Part shown: in pieces, positions 51,427-60,887 of the stretch
Layout: each line of letters begins with the position of its first letter
Numbering within the stretch: the first letter of the stretch is position 1
Position numbers and translations under genes: made by a program
Notes under the pieces: generated by a model
What the model saw: only the letters and a program-made list of their open reading frames with translations
What the model was told of the DNA's origin: nothing
The model's database searches: none
Assembly: GCF_015209505.1 (NCBI RefSeq)
Contig: NZ_JADEYC010000009.1
Coordinates: forward strand, 62,001-126,000
Source: Saccharopolyspora montiporae
Lineage (GTDB): Bacteria > Actinomycetota > Actinomycetes > Mycobacteriales > Pseudonocardiaceae
DNA: 64,000 nucleotides
Reading direction: 5' to 3'

Positions 51427-51861
51427 ATGACTTCGGCATTGTGCTCCACAATGGACACTGGAAGCCGCTCTGCTCGCGGGCCCGCGACGCGCACCGCACT
51501 GGTGGCGGCCGCGGGAGCGCTGACCGCACTGCTGCTCGGCGCCACAGCCCCGGAGGCCGCCACCGCACCGGGGTCGGGCGCGGACCGACCGTGCCGCGCG
51601 GGCCACTTCTGCGCCTGGGGCCAGGATTCGTTCACCGGCCGGGCGCACCACACCGCCGCGGCGGGCGCGGAGTTCGAGCGCTGCATCCCGCTACCCGACG
51701 GACTGGAGGCGAAGTCCTTCGCCAACAGCACGCACCACTCGGTGACCGTGTACCAGGACCCGGACTGCGACACGGATGCCGACTTCTCCACGCACCCACC
51801 CGGTTCCCAGGTGCCCGAGGCGCCCTACGTCGCCCGCGCCATCCAGGTGTGGCGCAGCTGA
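51427..51861 (+). CDS. secreted peptidase inhibitor family I36 protein
   Basis: This 144-residue protein has a signal peptide (about residues 20-45, RTALVAAAGALTALLLGATA) and a C-terminal beta-gamma-crystallin-like I36 domain: CRAGHFCAWGQDSFTG, a second Cys in FERCIPLPDG, then SFANSTHHSVTVYQDPDCD. I36 members include the Streptomyces metalloprotease inhibitor SMPI. Inhibition is inferred. The ATG at 51427 follows GAAGGGAAC. A duplicated -35-like unit lies 200 bp upstream. Confidence 0.8.
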   Translation: MTSALCSTMDTGSRSARGPATRTALVAAAGALTALLLGATAPEAATAPGSGADRPCRAGHFCAWGQDSFTGRAHHTAAAGAEFERCIPLPDGLEAKSFANSTHHSVTVYQDPDCDTDADFSTHPPGSQVPEAPYVARAIQVWRS

Positions 51862-51867
51862 GCACCG

Positions 51868-52998
51868 TCAGCCCGTGAGCTCGCGCACCAGCGCCGCGAG
51901 TTCGTCCGCGGACCGCTGCCAGCTGAACTCGCGGGCCCGCTCGCCCGCGGCGGCGACCAGGGCGGCACGCACATCCGGATCGGCGACCCCGCGCACCGCT
52001 GCGGCGAACCCGCGGTGGTCACCGGGCGCGAAGAACGCGGCGTGGCCCGCGGTGACCTCGCGGAAGATGTTCAGCTCGGTGCACACCACCGGTGTCGCGG
52101 CGTACATGGCCTCGATGACCGGGAGGCCGAACCCCTCGTCCCGCGACGCCGTCACCAGTGCGCTCGCACCGGCGAGCAGCTGCCGGTAGTCGTCCTCACC
52201 GATCCCCCGCCAGAACACCACGGAACCGCCCTGCTCCGGAACCAGCGCACGCAGCTCGCGCTCCCGCCGCGGATCGATGCTGCTGACGAGGTGCAGGCGG
52301 TGCTCGGGAAGGAGTGCCATGCCCCGGATCAACGTCTCGACGTCCTTGTACGGCATGAACGAACCCATGTACACCAGATCCCGCGCACCGCCGCCGTCGC
52401 GCAGCGCGGGCCGGGCGACAGCGGTGTCCGGCGGCGCGTTGGGCACCACGCGCACCGGGCGCGCGGTGAGCCGGTGGTGCTCGATCAGCCGCCGCGTCGT
52501 TTCGCTGACCGTGACCACGGCATCCGCTCGGTTCAACAGCACCCGCTGCGGCCAAAACGCCGTGTGGAACAGGCGCCAGGCCCACCGCACGGGGGCGGGC
52601 AGGAAACCGGGGGGCTGCGGATGCCGGTAGTAGATCAGGTCGTGCAGCGTGACGATCAGCCGGTAGCGCCTGCGGAAACCGCCGATCACCTGCATCGGAC
52701 TGAACACCACATCGGCGCCGATCTCGTGCAGGCGCCGGGAGATCCACAGCTCGGACAGCGCGACCGGCCGGTTCACCCGCACCCACGCGATGCCGTGCGG
52801 CAGCATGTCGAGCTGGCGCTCGTCGTGGATGAGCGCGGTGACCCGGTACCGGCGGCGGAGCTGGTCGAGCAGTCCCGCGCCGAACCGGCTGATGCCGTCG
52901 TGGGTGTCGATCCGCGTCCAGCGCGCATCGACGACGAGGTGCCATCCCCGGTCGTCGCCGCTCGTTCCGGCCCGTCCGGCCCCGGCCGCCTCGCTCAC
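51868..52998 (-). CDS. glycosyltransferase family 4 (first of two in the operon)
   Basis: This 376-residue GT-B enzyme shows the early VDARWTRIDTHDGISRFGAG, a donor-binding C-terminal half with VYMGSFMPYKDVETLIRGMA, and the E-x7-E region EGFGLPVIEAMYAATPVV. It transfers a sugar to an unknown acceptor, perhaps a cell-wall lipid or glycan. It overlaps the alpha/beta hydrolase gene by four bases. Order of the operon from its promoter: membrane transporter, GT4, hydrolase, GT4. Confidence 0.9.
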   Translation of the reverse strand: MSEAAGAGRAGTSGDDRGWHLVVDARWTRIDTHDGISRFGAGLLDQLRRRYRVTALIHDERQLDMLPHGIAWVRVNRPVALSELWISRRLHEIGADVVFSPMQVIGGFRRRYRLIVTLHDLIYYRHPQPPGFLPAPVRWAWRLFHTAFWPQRVLLNRADAVVTVSETTRRLIEHHRLTARPVRVVPNAPPDTAVARPALRDGGGARDLVYMGSFMPYKDVETLIRGMALLPEHRLHLVSSIDPRRERELRALVPEQGGSVVFWRGIGEDDYRQLLAGASALVTASRDEGFGLPVIEAMYAATPVVCTELNIFREVTAGHAAFFAPGDHRGFAAAVRGVADPDVRAALVAAAGERAREFSWQRSADELAALVRELTG

Positions 52999-53885
52999 GG
53001 GGTGCCGAGGAAGCGCTCGACGGCGGCCGCGGCGGCCAGCGGGGTCTCGTAGTGCACGAGGTGGCCGACGTCGGGCAGCACTTCCAACCGGGCGTCGGCC
53101 ATCCGGTCGGCGAGTTCGCGCTGCCCGGCGACCGGCGCGATCTCGTCGTGCTCACCGGCGATCAGCAGGGTGGGCATGCCGATCGCGTCGGCGAAGTCGG
53201 CAACCGTGCTGGTGACCGACGCCTGGAAGGTCTCGCTGAGCACCGCCGGGCTGTGGAACCGATTGAAGTGCCGGAGGTGGCTGTCATGGATGAACTCGCG
53301 CAACCGCTTGTCCTTGGTCCGGGTCATCGCCCGGCTCGACGCGAGCACCACCCACCTGCTGCTGAGCAGCGCATGCCCCGCCTTGCCGGGCAGGGCGCGG
53401 CCCAGCGAGTAGTAGGCGGAGGTCAGCTTGGACATGGCCACCCGGGGACCGGCCAGGGCCGGCGTCGAGATCGGGTTGATCAGCACCAGGCGCCGGACCA
53501 GATGCGGCACCCGGGCGGCGATCCGAGCGGCCACGATGGAGCCGAACGAATGGCCGATCAGCACGATGGGCCTGCCGCGGTCATCGAGGCGGCGGATCAG
53601 TTCGATCAGCGCGTCCGCGTACCCCGCGGTGTCGTGCGTGCGGCCCCGCATCGGCTCGGAATCGCCGAATCCGGGCAAGTCCGGGATGATCACCCGCCCG
53701 CGCGCAATACCGGCGGCGATCAGCTCCAACCCGTGGTGCGTCCCGCGCAGCCCGTGCACCATCAGCACGGTCTCGTGCTGGTCCGCACCGTCGGCACCGG
53801 CTCCGGCGGGGTAGACCCAGTAGTGCAGGTCGGCCTCGCCGATGCGCGCTACCTCCTCCGACGGCCGAAGTCTCGCGGTGTCCAC
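52995..53885 (-). CDS. alpha/beta hydrolase
   Basis: This 296-residue hydrolase has VLMVHGLRGTHHGLELIA, the nucleophile elbow IGHSFGSIVAARIA, VLINPISTP, and the Asp/His pair in IAGEHDEIAP and LPDVGHLVHYETP. It lies between two glycosyltransferase genes, with four bases overlap downstream and nine bases gap upstream. It may remove or add an acyl group on the glycolipid or glycan these enzymes make; this is inference from context. Confidence 0.88.
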   Translation of the reverse strand: MDTARLRPSEEVARIGEADLHYWVYPAGAGADGADQHETVLMVHGLRGTHHGLELIAAGIARGRVIIPDLPGFGDSEPMRGRTHDTAGYADALIELIRRLDDRGRPIVLIGHSFGSIVAARIAARVPHLVRRLVLINPISTPALAGPRVAMSKLTSAYYSLGRALPGKAGHALLSSRWVVLASSRAMTRTKDKRLREFIHDSHLRHFNRFHSPAVLSETFQASVTSTVADFADAIGMPTLLIAGEHDEIAPVAGQRELADRMADARLEVLPDVGHLVHYETPLAAAAAVERFLGTP

Positions 53886-53894
53886 GGGCGGTCC

Positions 53895-55130
53895 TCAGCT
53901 AGCCAGTTCAGTGGGCGTTTCATCCGATTCTGCCAGCGCGTCCGGATCGATCACCTGGCGGTATATCGACTCGAACCGCCCCAGGACCACGTTGATGTCG
54001 TGCTGGGCCACGAACCGCTGCCCCGCCGCACCCATCCGGTCGATCGTCTCCCGATCGGCGAGCACGTCGTCGATCGCGGCGGCCAGCGCGTGCACGTCCC
54101 GCGGCGGGTACAGCCAGCCGTTGCTGCCCGGCTGCACCAGGTGCGGCAGTGCCATCGCGTCGGCGAGCACCACCGGTGTCGCGGCGGACAGCGCCTCCAT
54201 GGTCGCCAGGCTCTGCAGCTCGGCGATGCTGGGCATGCAGAACAGGTCCGCGCGTGCGTAGGCGTCCAGCAGTTCCTCATCGGAGACGTACCCGGGGAAG
54301 TGCACCTGCTCGGCGATACCCAGATCCGCGGCGAGCTGCTCGAAATCGGCCTTCCGCGAGCCGTCGCCGATGATCTCCAACCGCATCTGGTCCCTGGTCC
54401 GCAGCAGCGATGTCGCGCGCAGCAGATCGTCGATGTGTTTCTCCTCGTCCAGCCGCCCGACGAACAGCACCGTGCGCGGGTGCGGATCCGGGTCCTGCTG
54501 GCGGTGGCTGAGCGCCCGCCGCCGGTAGCGCTCCACATCGATACCGCAGGAGACCGGCATCGCTCGGGCGGTGAAACCGTTGTCCTGCAGCAGCTGCACC
54601 GCACGCGGGGTCGGAGCGGTGACCTGCTGGGCCTTGCCGTAGTGCCGGACGAGGTTGTGCCACAGGATCCGGGCCGCCAGGAACTGCAGCGACTTCGGCA
54701 CCTTGAGGTAGCCGAAGATGTTCTCCGGCATGAAGTGGTTGGTGGCCACCAGCCCGATCCCGCGCCGCCGCGCGGCGTTGATCAACCCGCGGCCGATGAA
54801 GAAGTGCGACTGGACGTGCACCACGTCCGGCTGGATCTCGTCGAGCAACTGCGCCGCCCGCGACGAGGCGCTCCACGGTGCGAGCGCGCGGATGGCCGGG
54901 TGGAACGGGGTGCCGAAGGACGGAACCCGATGCACGGTCACGCCCTGTTCGGTGCTGGTCCGCTCCCGGCGGTCGGTGGAGTGGCAGATCACGTGCACGT
55001 CGTGCCCCCGTGCCGCCAGGCCGGTCGCCAGACGGTGCCCGAAATTCGCCGCTCCGTTCACATCGGGCGGATAGGTGACCGCACCGACCACGATCCGGAG
55101 CGGGCTCGCGTTGAGCGGCTGCGAAGTCAA
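53895..55130 (-). CDS. glycosyltransferase family 4 (second)
   Basis: This 411-residue GT-B enzyme shows VVGAVTYPPDVNGAANFGHR, HVQSHFFIGRGLINAARRRG, VLFVGRLDEEKHIDDLLRAT and the E-x7-E motif in SIAELQSLATMEALSAATPV. The overall pattern resembles mannosyl- and digalactosyl-diacylglycerol-type transferases of the GT4 family. The ATG at 55130 lies 12 bases after the transporter gene stop. It is probably the first glycosyl step in the operon. Confidence 0.9.
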   Translation of the reverse strand: MTSQPLNASPLRIVVGAVTYPPDVNGAANFGHRLATGLAARGHDVHVICHSTDRRERTSTEQGVTVHRVPSFGTPFHPAIRALAPWSASSRAAQLLDEIQPDVVHVQSHFFIGRGLINAARRRGIGLVATNHFMPENIFGYLKVPKSLQFLAARILWHNLVRHYGKAQQVTAPTPRAVQLLQDNGFTARAMPVSCGIDVERYRRRALSHRQQDPDPHPRTVLFVGRLDEEKHIDDLLRATSLLRTRDQMRLEIIGDGSRKADFEQLAADLGIAEQVHFPGYVSDEELLDAYARADLFCMPSIAELQSLATMEALSAATPVVLADAMALPHLVQPGSNGWLYPPRDVHALAAAIDDVLADRETIDRMGAAGQRFVAQHDINVVLGRFESIYRQVIDPDALAESDETPTELAS

Positions 55131-55142
55131 GTGGAACTCCCG

Positions 55143-56066
55143 TCAGGACGATCTGTCGAACTCGGTTCGGCGAGCGGATCCCCGCCGACGGCGGCGGGAA
55201 TCCGGGATTCCTTGGCTGTCCGGGTGGTACCGGGCGAGGACGAACACCCCGGCGCACGCGACCACGGCGAAGATGATCTGGCCGACCGCGGTCCAGGTGC
55301 CCACCAGGTCGGCCTCACCGAGCAGACCGATGCCCAGGCCCACCGCCACCAGCGGATCGATCACGGTCAGGCAGGCCACGACCAGGTCCGGCGGACCGCT
55401 GGCGTAGGCGTGCTGCAGCAACCAGCCGCCCACGAGCGCGGCCACCACGATGCCCAGCACGGGCAGCAGGTTGTCGTCCAGCAGTCGCAGTTCGGTGACC
55501 TGCTGGGCGATCCCGCGCATCAGCAGCGAGACGTACCCGTAGGCGACCGCGGTGGCAGCCGCGAACAGCACGCAGCGCACCTTCGACCCGGTCAGCGCGG
55601 CCAACACGGCCAGTCCCGCCACGACGGTCGCGATGAGCTGCGTGGCGGTGATCTGGTGCTCGGTGGACACGGCAGTGGTGCGCGCGCTGCCCACGGCCAG
55701 GAACACGAACGCGCCCACACCACCGGTGGCCGCGGCCACCGCGAGCAGCATGTTCGGGCTGAAGTCCCGCGGGTGGTACCCGCGCTCGCGCATGGTCAGC
55801 AGCACGGTGACCGGCAGCGCCAGCACGCCCACCGGCTGCACCACGCTCAGCGGCGCCATACCCAGCGCCACCGCGTGCAGCACGGCCCCGCAGCCCAGCG
55901 CGATCAACCCCAGCAGCCAGCTGCGATCGCGCACCAGGTGCAGCTGATGCCGCAACCGCAACCCGCTGTTGCCGATCGTGTTGCGCACCGCCGCGTGCTG
56001 CAGCCGGGCACCGAAGGCATAGCCGAACGCGCCCAGCGCGGCGAGCACCACCGCCAGCGCCGTCAT
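55143..56066 (-). CDS. DMT-type ten-helix membrane transporter
   Basis: This 307-residue protein has about ten hydrophobic segments in the EamA/NIPA-like arrangement: GAFGYAFGARLQHAAVRN at the start, SVVQPVGVLALPVTVLLTMR, and LTVIDPLVAVGLGIGLLGEA in the second half. It may export or flip a small solute. It is the first gene of the operon with two glycosyltransferases and a hydrolase, so a role in moving a lipid-linked or nucleotide sugar product is possible. A basic tail (RRRRRGSARRTEF) follows the last helix. Confidence 0.82.
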   Translation of the reverse strand: MTALAVVLAALGAFGYAFGARLQHAAVRNTIGNSGLRLRHQLHLVRDRSWLLGLIALGCGAVLHAVALGMAPLSVVQPVGVLALPVTVLLTMRERGYHPRDFSPNMLLAVAAATGGVGAFVFLAVGSARTTAVSTEHQITATQLIATVVAGLAVLAALTGSKVRCVLFAAATAVAYGYVSLLMRGIAQQVTELRLLDDNLLPVLGIVVAALVGGWLLQHAYASGPPDLVVACLTVIDPLVAVGLGIGLLGEADLVGTWTAVGQIIFAVVACAGVFVLARYHPDSQGIPDSRRRRRGSARRTEFDRSS

Positions 56067-56891
56067 CGCGGACCACGCCCCACCCGGCGGTGCCGCCTGC
56101 GCGGGAACACCCGTGCCCGGGCACCGGAACGCAGCGCTGCCGGCCGCCGCCCCGCGGACCGCCGGGCACTGTCCGCCGCCGCGTCCGGCGGCGGCGGACC
56201 GGTGCAGAACTCGGGTCCGGACAACTGCGGTCTCCGCCTGCGCTGCTGGTGCACGTCGATCAACCCCGCGCCTCGCGAGCCCGGCCCGTCCCCGGGGCCG
56301 ACCTCACCCAACTCCCGAACGGGGACCGGCCCCGCCCTGCGACCTGCGCGGCCCGTTGAGGGCCTCCCGGCGAGTTCACGGACTGCACCCCACCCGCTCG
56401 GCGGTCCCAGCATCCCCCGGCTTCCCGCATGCTGTCACCTGGCACACGTGCCCGCGCCGCAGCGTCCCCGATCGCTCGGGTGCCGGAACGACCCGACCCG
56501 CGGGCAGACCGATCACCGACCGTGCACGCTCGCACGCCGCCCGGACGGGGCCGCTCGCACGCGCTGCTGCGCTGTTCACCGGATGCACGAGCCCGACTCT
56601 AGAACAAGCGGGCGGCCGAGATTGCCAGCAACACATGCGCGGGGACCGGCCGGACGCCGTCCGCGCTGCGCCGTTCCCGACGCAGGAACTGCGCACGGCC
56701 CCGTTCCTCCGCACCGGAGGCCACCGCGATGATCATCGCCCGTTCCGGCAACGGTGACCGAACCGACACCGGGGCTGTGCGCCGTCCGGCCGCGGCACCG
56801 CGAACGGGATCGGCGCCATCACCTGCTGTGTCCGACCGGGCGACGCACCGAGCCGGGACCGGCCGGCACCGGCGGGTGCGACGATGGCCGG
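56067..56891. other. 825-bp non-coding stretch
   Basis: I find no gene with a start signal and homology here. It holds an 11-bp inverted repeat (56171-56181 with 56189-56199). The left end must carry the promoter of the transporter-glycosyltransferase operon and the right end that of the CopD-like gene. Confidence 0.55.
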
Positions 56892-57950
56892 GTGGCCCAC
56901 GAACCGGTATCCGCCCGCGCGGTCGGCCCTCGCGACTCGGCGGCGCGCACCCGGCGCGGCAAAGCGCTGCTCCTGGTAGCGCTGATCGGGTCCGGCTCGG
57001 GGATGGCCGTGCTGGCGAGCGCGTACCTGGCTCCCGGTGCGGTGCCCGGGCTGCCCGAACCTGGACCGGGAGTGCGCTACGGGCTGCCCGCCGTCCGCAC
57101 CGCGCTGAACATCGCAGCCCTGCTCACCGTCGGGCTGAGCGTGCTGCCCCGCCTGCTCGGCCCGGGCAACCCGCGGCGCAGCGCGGCAGTGCTCGCCCGC
57201 GCGGACCGCGCAGCCGTGATCACTTCGGCGGTCTGGCTGCTGTGCGCACTGCTCGCGCTCGTGCTGCAGGCCGCCGAACTGCACCCCGGCCGGACGGCCA
57301 CCACCGGGATGCTGACCGACTACGCGACCGGGGTGCCCGCCGGAACGGCGCTGCTGGCCGTGGCCGGATGCGCCGCGGTGAGCGCCGTGCTGGGCGTGCT
57401 CGCCGCCCGCGGGGCGAGCACGGTCCCCGCCGGACTGCGCACCGCGATCGCTCTGCTCGGCCTGCTGCCGCTGCCGCTGACCGGGCACGCCGGCGACTGG
57501 CGGTTCCACGACATCGCCATGATCTCCGTCGAGGTCCACGTGCTGGCCGCCGCGGTGTGGACCGGGGGGCTCGCCGCGCTGACCCTGTTCGCCGCACCCG
57601 CCCGCGGGCTGCTGGCCGAAGCGGTGCCGCGGTTCTCCGCGTTGGCGACGGCGGCCATCCTCGTCGTGGCGGTCTCCGGTGCGTTCAACGGCCTGGTGCA
57701 AGTGCTGACCGGCCCCGGTGGCGGCTTCAGCGCACTGCTGACCACCGCCTACGGGCAACTGGTGCTGGCCAAGCTCGGCTGCCTGGCCCTGCTGGCCGGG
57801 ATCGCCGCGCGGATGCGCTACCGGCTGCTGCCGCGCATTCGGCGCCACCAACGCACCGCCCTGCTCGGCTGGGCGGTGCTGGAAACCGGGGTGCTCGGCG
57901 CGGCCTACGGGCTCGGCGTGGTCCTGGCCCGCGCCCCGGCCCTGGGCTGA
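56892..57950 (+). CDS. CopD domain-containing membrane protein
   Basis: This 352-residue protein has about nine membrane helices. The C-terminal half carries the CopD-like HVLAAAVWTGGLAALTLFAA motif, with LPLPLTGHAGDWRFHDIAM before it and GQLVLAKLGCLALLAGIAAR after. CopD/PCuA-type proteins handle copper at the membrane. The N-terminal half is an extra four-helix region with YLAPGAVPGLPEPGP. The GTG at 56892 has no strong ribosome binding site, and the start is uncertain. It is convergent with the GH25 gene. Confidence 0.82.
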   Translation: MAHEPVSARAVGPRDSAARTRRGKALLLVALIGSGSGMAVLASAYLAPGAVPGLPEPGPGVRYGLPAVRTALNIAALLTVGLSVLPRLLGPGNPRRSAAVLARADRAAVITSAVWLLCALLALVLQAAELHPGRTATTGMLTDYATGVPAGTALLAVAGCAAVSAVLGVLAARGASTVPAGLRTAIALLGLLPLPLTGHAGDWRFHDIAMISVEVHVLAAAVWTGGLAALTLFAAPARGLLAEAVPRFSALATAAILVVAVSGAFNGLVQVLTGPGGGFSALLTTAYGQLVLAKLGCLALLAGIAARMRYRLLPRIRRHQRTALLGWAVLETGVLGAAYGLGVVLARAPALG

Positions 57951-57973
57951 CCGCCCGAGGCCGGGGCGGCGGG

Positions 57974-58765
57974 TCAACGCGGAATCTTGAGAACCTGGCC
58001 CACGTAGATCAGATCCGGATCCGAGATGCCGTTGGCCTGGGCGATCGCCTCCGCCGGAACGCCGAACCGGCCGGCGATCTCGGAGAGCGTGTCCCCGGGC
58101 TGCACCACGTAGGTCTCCTCCCGCGGCGGAGGCGGCGGAGGCGGCGCTCCCCCGCCTCCGGTCAGCGCCTCCAGCGGCACCATCGACACGTTCAGATCGG
58201 TGTTCCCGGCGATTCCGGGCACCTGCCCGTCCGAGGCGTACTGGTGCAGGCCGACCCGGTCGGTCAGGTACCCCGGCTCACCTGGGTTGCGACCGTAGTG
58301 CGCCACCCACAGCGTCACGCCCGGGTCCACCCAGCCGTCGGTGCCCAGCTTGTCGGCGAACCACGAGGCCGAGGCGTACACGACGACCTCGTTCCTGCCG
58401 GTGTGCCCGCGAATCGCGTCGATGAACCCCTTGACCCAGGCGCCGAGGTTCGGCGCGTCGGTCTCGATGTCCAGGCACGGTGGCAGGTTCCCCGGCGCGG
58501 CCGAGTCCAGCCTGCCCAACTGCCCCGCGAAGTCCGCCGCCTCCTGCTCCGGACCGTTGGTGTCCGGTCGGGCGAAGTGGTACAGGCCGGTCACCATCCC
58601 GGCACCGCGCGCACCGCCCAACTGGGAATCCAGCACCGGGCTGACGTACCCGATGCCCTCGGTGGCCTTGATGTAGGTGAACGCGTACCCAGCGCCGCGC
58701 ACCTGCCCCCAGTCCGGCTCGCCCTGGTACCTGGCGACGTCGATGCCCTGAATCCGCTCGGCCAT
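57974..58765 (-). CDS. GH25 lysozyme with C-terminal LysM domain, no signal peptide
   Basis: This 263-residue protein has an N-terminal GH25 (1,4-beta-N-acetylmuramidase) domain: GIDVARYQGEPDWGQVRGAG with Asp9, LDIETD with Asp99 and Glu101, and LHQYASDGQVPGIAG. After a proline run of about ten residues comes a LysM (TYVVQPGDTLSEIAGRFGVP, residues 217-262), which binds peptidoglycan. It starts directly with MAERIQGIDVAR, so there is no signal peptide. That resembles a phage endolysin, but no phage genes are nearby. Non-classical export or lysis is needed for it to reach the wall. Confidence 0.9.
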   Translation of the reverse strand: MAERIQGIDVARYQGEPDWGQVRGAGYAFTYIKATEGIGYVSPVLDSQLGGARGAGMVTGLYHFARPDTNGPEQEAADFAGQLGRLDSAAPGNLPPCLDIETDAPNLGAWVKGFIDAIRGHTGRNEVVVYASASWFADKLGTDGWVDPGVTLWVAHYGRNPGEPGYLTDRVGLHQYASDGQVPGIAGNTDLNVSMVPLEALTGGGGAPPPPPPPREETYVVQPGDTLSEIAGRFGVPAEAIAQANGISDPDLIYVGQVLKIPR

Positions 58766-59112
58766 GGCCGACCCCCTGTGTTTGGCCTGTGATGGGTGTC
58801 AAAGTATCGAAATCCGGGATTCAACCACTCCCGCTGATCAGGTCAAGCCCGCCACCCGTTCGGCCGAACGGGGTCCCGCGGGGCGCACCGGCCGGCACCG
58901 CACGAGAAGCCGGACCGGAAAACCACCGGATGCGGGCATTTCCGACAGCGGAATGCGAAGTCAGTTCACGAAGCGCACCCTCGGCAGCCCGGCCGTGGCA
59001 CACCGCGGAAATCTCGGACGGCAGGCAACCTCCGTCTCCCCGGGGCGTCTTGGAGAACAGCAGAGCACGCGGACGTTCCCGACCGGGAACGCAGGATGGG
59101 GAGGTGGTCCAC
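58766..59112. other. intergenic region between the GH25 and lipoprotein genes
   Basis: About 350 bases without a gene. The first 90 bases are less GC-rich (caaagtatcgaaatccggga) and probably hold the GH25 promoter. The rest is open in several frames but lacks start signals. Confidence 0.5.
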
Positions 59113-59799
59113 GTGACCCCGAAACTGCGCAACATCGGCCTGCGCACTCTTCAGACGACCGGAGCGGTGCTGGGGGCAGCGCTGATCACGAGCTGCGCCG
59201 GACAGGCGGGCGGCGCGCTGGACGCATCGACCGAGAACGCCGCCCAGGTACCGGTGCAGGCCGACACGCTGCCGGCCCAGGACCAGCAGCCCGCCGAGGA
59301 CCAGGCGCCGGCCGAACCGGTCGAATCCAACCCGCCGACCGAATCCAACCCGCCGGCGGGGTCGACACCGCCGGAGCAGGCGACCGACCGCTGCCACACC
59401 TCGATGTTGTCCGGCACCCTCACCGAACCGGATGCCGGCGCCGGCCAGCGCTACGCCGAGCTGACCCTGCGCAACACCAGCGCCGAGACCTGCACGCTGT
59501 ACGGCTACGGCGGGCTGCAGCTGGTCGGCGAGGACGGAGCACCGCTGCCCACCGAGCTGGAGCGCACCGCCAATCCGGGCCCCGAGCTGATCACGCTCGC
59601 CCCGGAGCAGACCGCCAAGTCCACGCTGCGCTGGACCGCGGTCCCGCACGACGGGGAACCCACCGACGAGCCGTGCCAGCAGACCCCGGCCGCCGCACAG
59701 GTCATCCCGCCGGACGAAACCGATCCGCTGGACGTCGCGTGGACCAGCGGGCCCGTGTGCGGATTCGGTGCGATCGACGGCAGCGCCTACCACAGCTGA
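59113..59799 (+). CDS. DUF4232 lipoprotein
   Basis: This 228-residue protein has a lipoprotein signal with lipobox LITSC (Cys28), then a disordered Pro/Glu/Gln-rich linker to about residue 95. The DUF4232 beta-sandwich follows (RCHTSMLSGTLTEPDAGAGQ, AELTLRNTSAETCTLYGYGG, and a VCGFGAIDGSAY end). Its function on the outer face of the membrane is unknown. The GTG at 59113 is chosen over one at 59104 because GGGGAGG lies at the best distance. Confidence 0.85.
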   Translation: MTPKLRNIGLRTLQTTGAVLGAALITSCAGQAGGALDASTENAAQVPVQADTLPAQDQQPAEDQAPAEPVESNPPTESNPPAGSTPPEQATDRCHTSMLSGTLTEPDAGAGQRYAELTLRNTSAETCTLYGYGGLQLVGEDGAPLPTELERTANPGPELITLAPEQTAKSTLRWTAVPHDGEPTDEPCQQTPAAAQVIPPDETDPLDVAWTSGPVCGFGAIDGSAYHS

Positions 59800-59884
59800 C
59801 CGGGTGCGCCGGTGCGGCCGACCCGTCGCACCGGCACGCGCCCGGCGGTGGCCCGGCCGCGGGGCGGTGTGCTGAGGTAGCCGG

Positions 59885-60718
59885 ATGAGCGAGATGTCGG
59901 AGCGCACCGTCACCGTCACCTGCCCCAGCGGACCGCTGCAGGTGCGCACCTGGCAGGCGGGCGAGCCGGGCTGGGTCGCGCTGATCGCGCACGGCTACGG
60001 GGAGCATTCCGGGCGGTACCGGTGGGTCGCCGAGCAGCTGGCCCGCGAAGGGGCCGCGGTGCACGCACCGGACCACGTCGGGCACGGCGGTTCCCCCGGG
60101 GAGCGAGCGCTGCTCACCGACGCGGAAACGGTCGTCGCCGACCTGGAATGCGTCCGGGAAACGGCCGCGCGCGAGCATCCCGGGCTGCCGCTCGTGCTCA
60201 TCGGCCACTCGCTCGGCGGGATGTTCGCGGTGCGCTACGCCCAGGAGTACCCGCAACACCTGGCCGCGATCGTGCTGTCTGCGCCGGTACTGGGCACCTG
60301 GCACGTGCTCGACCTGCTGGAGTACTCGGAGATCCCGGACACACCGATCGATCCGCAGGCGCTGTCCCGCGATCCGGAGGTCGGCCGGGCCTACCTGGAC
60401 GATCCGCAGGTCTGGCACGGCCCGTTCAAACGGCGCACGCTGCAGGCCATCGAACGCTGCCTGCGCGCCATCAACCACGGTCCCGCGCTGCGCGCACCGA
60501 CGCTGTGGCTGCACGGCGCGGACGACGACCTGGTCCCGGAAGCCGACACGCGCACCGGCGTCGACGCGGTCCGCGGCTCGCGGATGCACGAGCACATCTA
60601 CCCGGACGCCCGGCACGAGCTGTTCAACGAGCGCAACCGCGCCGAGGTGCTGGGCGACGTGCTCAGCTTCCTGAACCGGGAACTGGCACGCACTGATACC
60701 ACTCGCGGGAAATCCTGA
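59885..60718 (+). CDS. monoacylglycerol lipase-like alpha/beta hydrolase
   Basis: This 277-residue hydrolase has VALIAHGYGEHSGRYRWVAE, the elbow IGHSLGGMFAVRYAQ, LWLHGADDDLVPEADTR (acid), and DARHELFNERNR (catalytic His). The HGYGEHSGRY opening is typical of the monoglyceride lipase group to which mycobacterial Rv0183 belongs. It would hydrolyse monoacylglycerols in the cytosol or at the envelope. The ATG at 59885 follows GAGGTAGCCGG. Confidence 0.88.
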   Translation: MSEMSERTVTVTCPSGPLQVRTWQAGEPGWVALIAHGYGEHSGRYRWVAEQLAREGAAVHAPDHVGHGGSPGERALLTDAETVVADLECVRETAAREHPGLPLVLIGHSLGGMFAVRYAQEYPQHLAAIVLSAPVLGTWHVLDLLEYSEIPDTPIDPQALSRDPEVGRAYLDDPQVWHGPFKRRTLQAIERCLRAINHGPALRAPTLWLHGADDDLVPEADTRTGVDAVRGSRMHEHIYPDARHELFNERNRAEVLGDVLSFLNRELARTDTTRGKS

Positions 60719-60887
60719 GCGGTACCGCTCGCGCGGCAGCCGCCCGGCGGCGCGGCGCAACCCGGGCTCCGAACGCTGACCGGATCAGGTCAGGCGTGTC
60801 GCTTGCGCAGTTGCAGGCCCGTGTGGCCGCGGGCAGCTTGAGGACACCGGCCGAACACGGTCGGCCGTCCGGCGGAGCGAGGTTGCG

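Noticed and set aside
51246..51878. 210-residue plus-strand frame upstream of and overlapping the I36 inhibitor gene
   Set aside because: No ribosome binding site and no recognisable domain; the inhibitor frame has a signal peptide and a good start at 51427.
53052..56732. 1226-residue plus-strand open frame
   Set aside because: It is a shadow of the hydrolase, glycosyltransferase and transporter genes on the minus strand; no domain or start signal.
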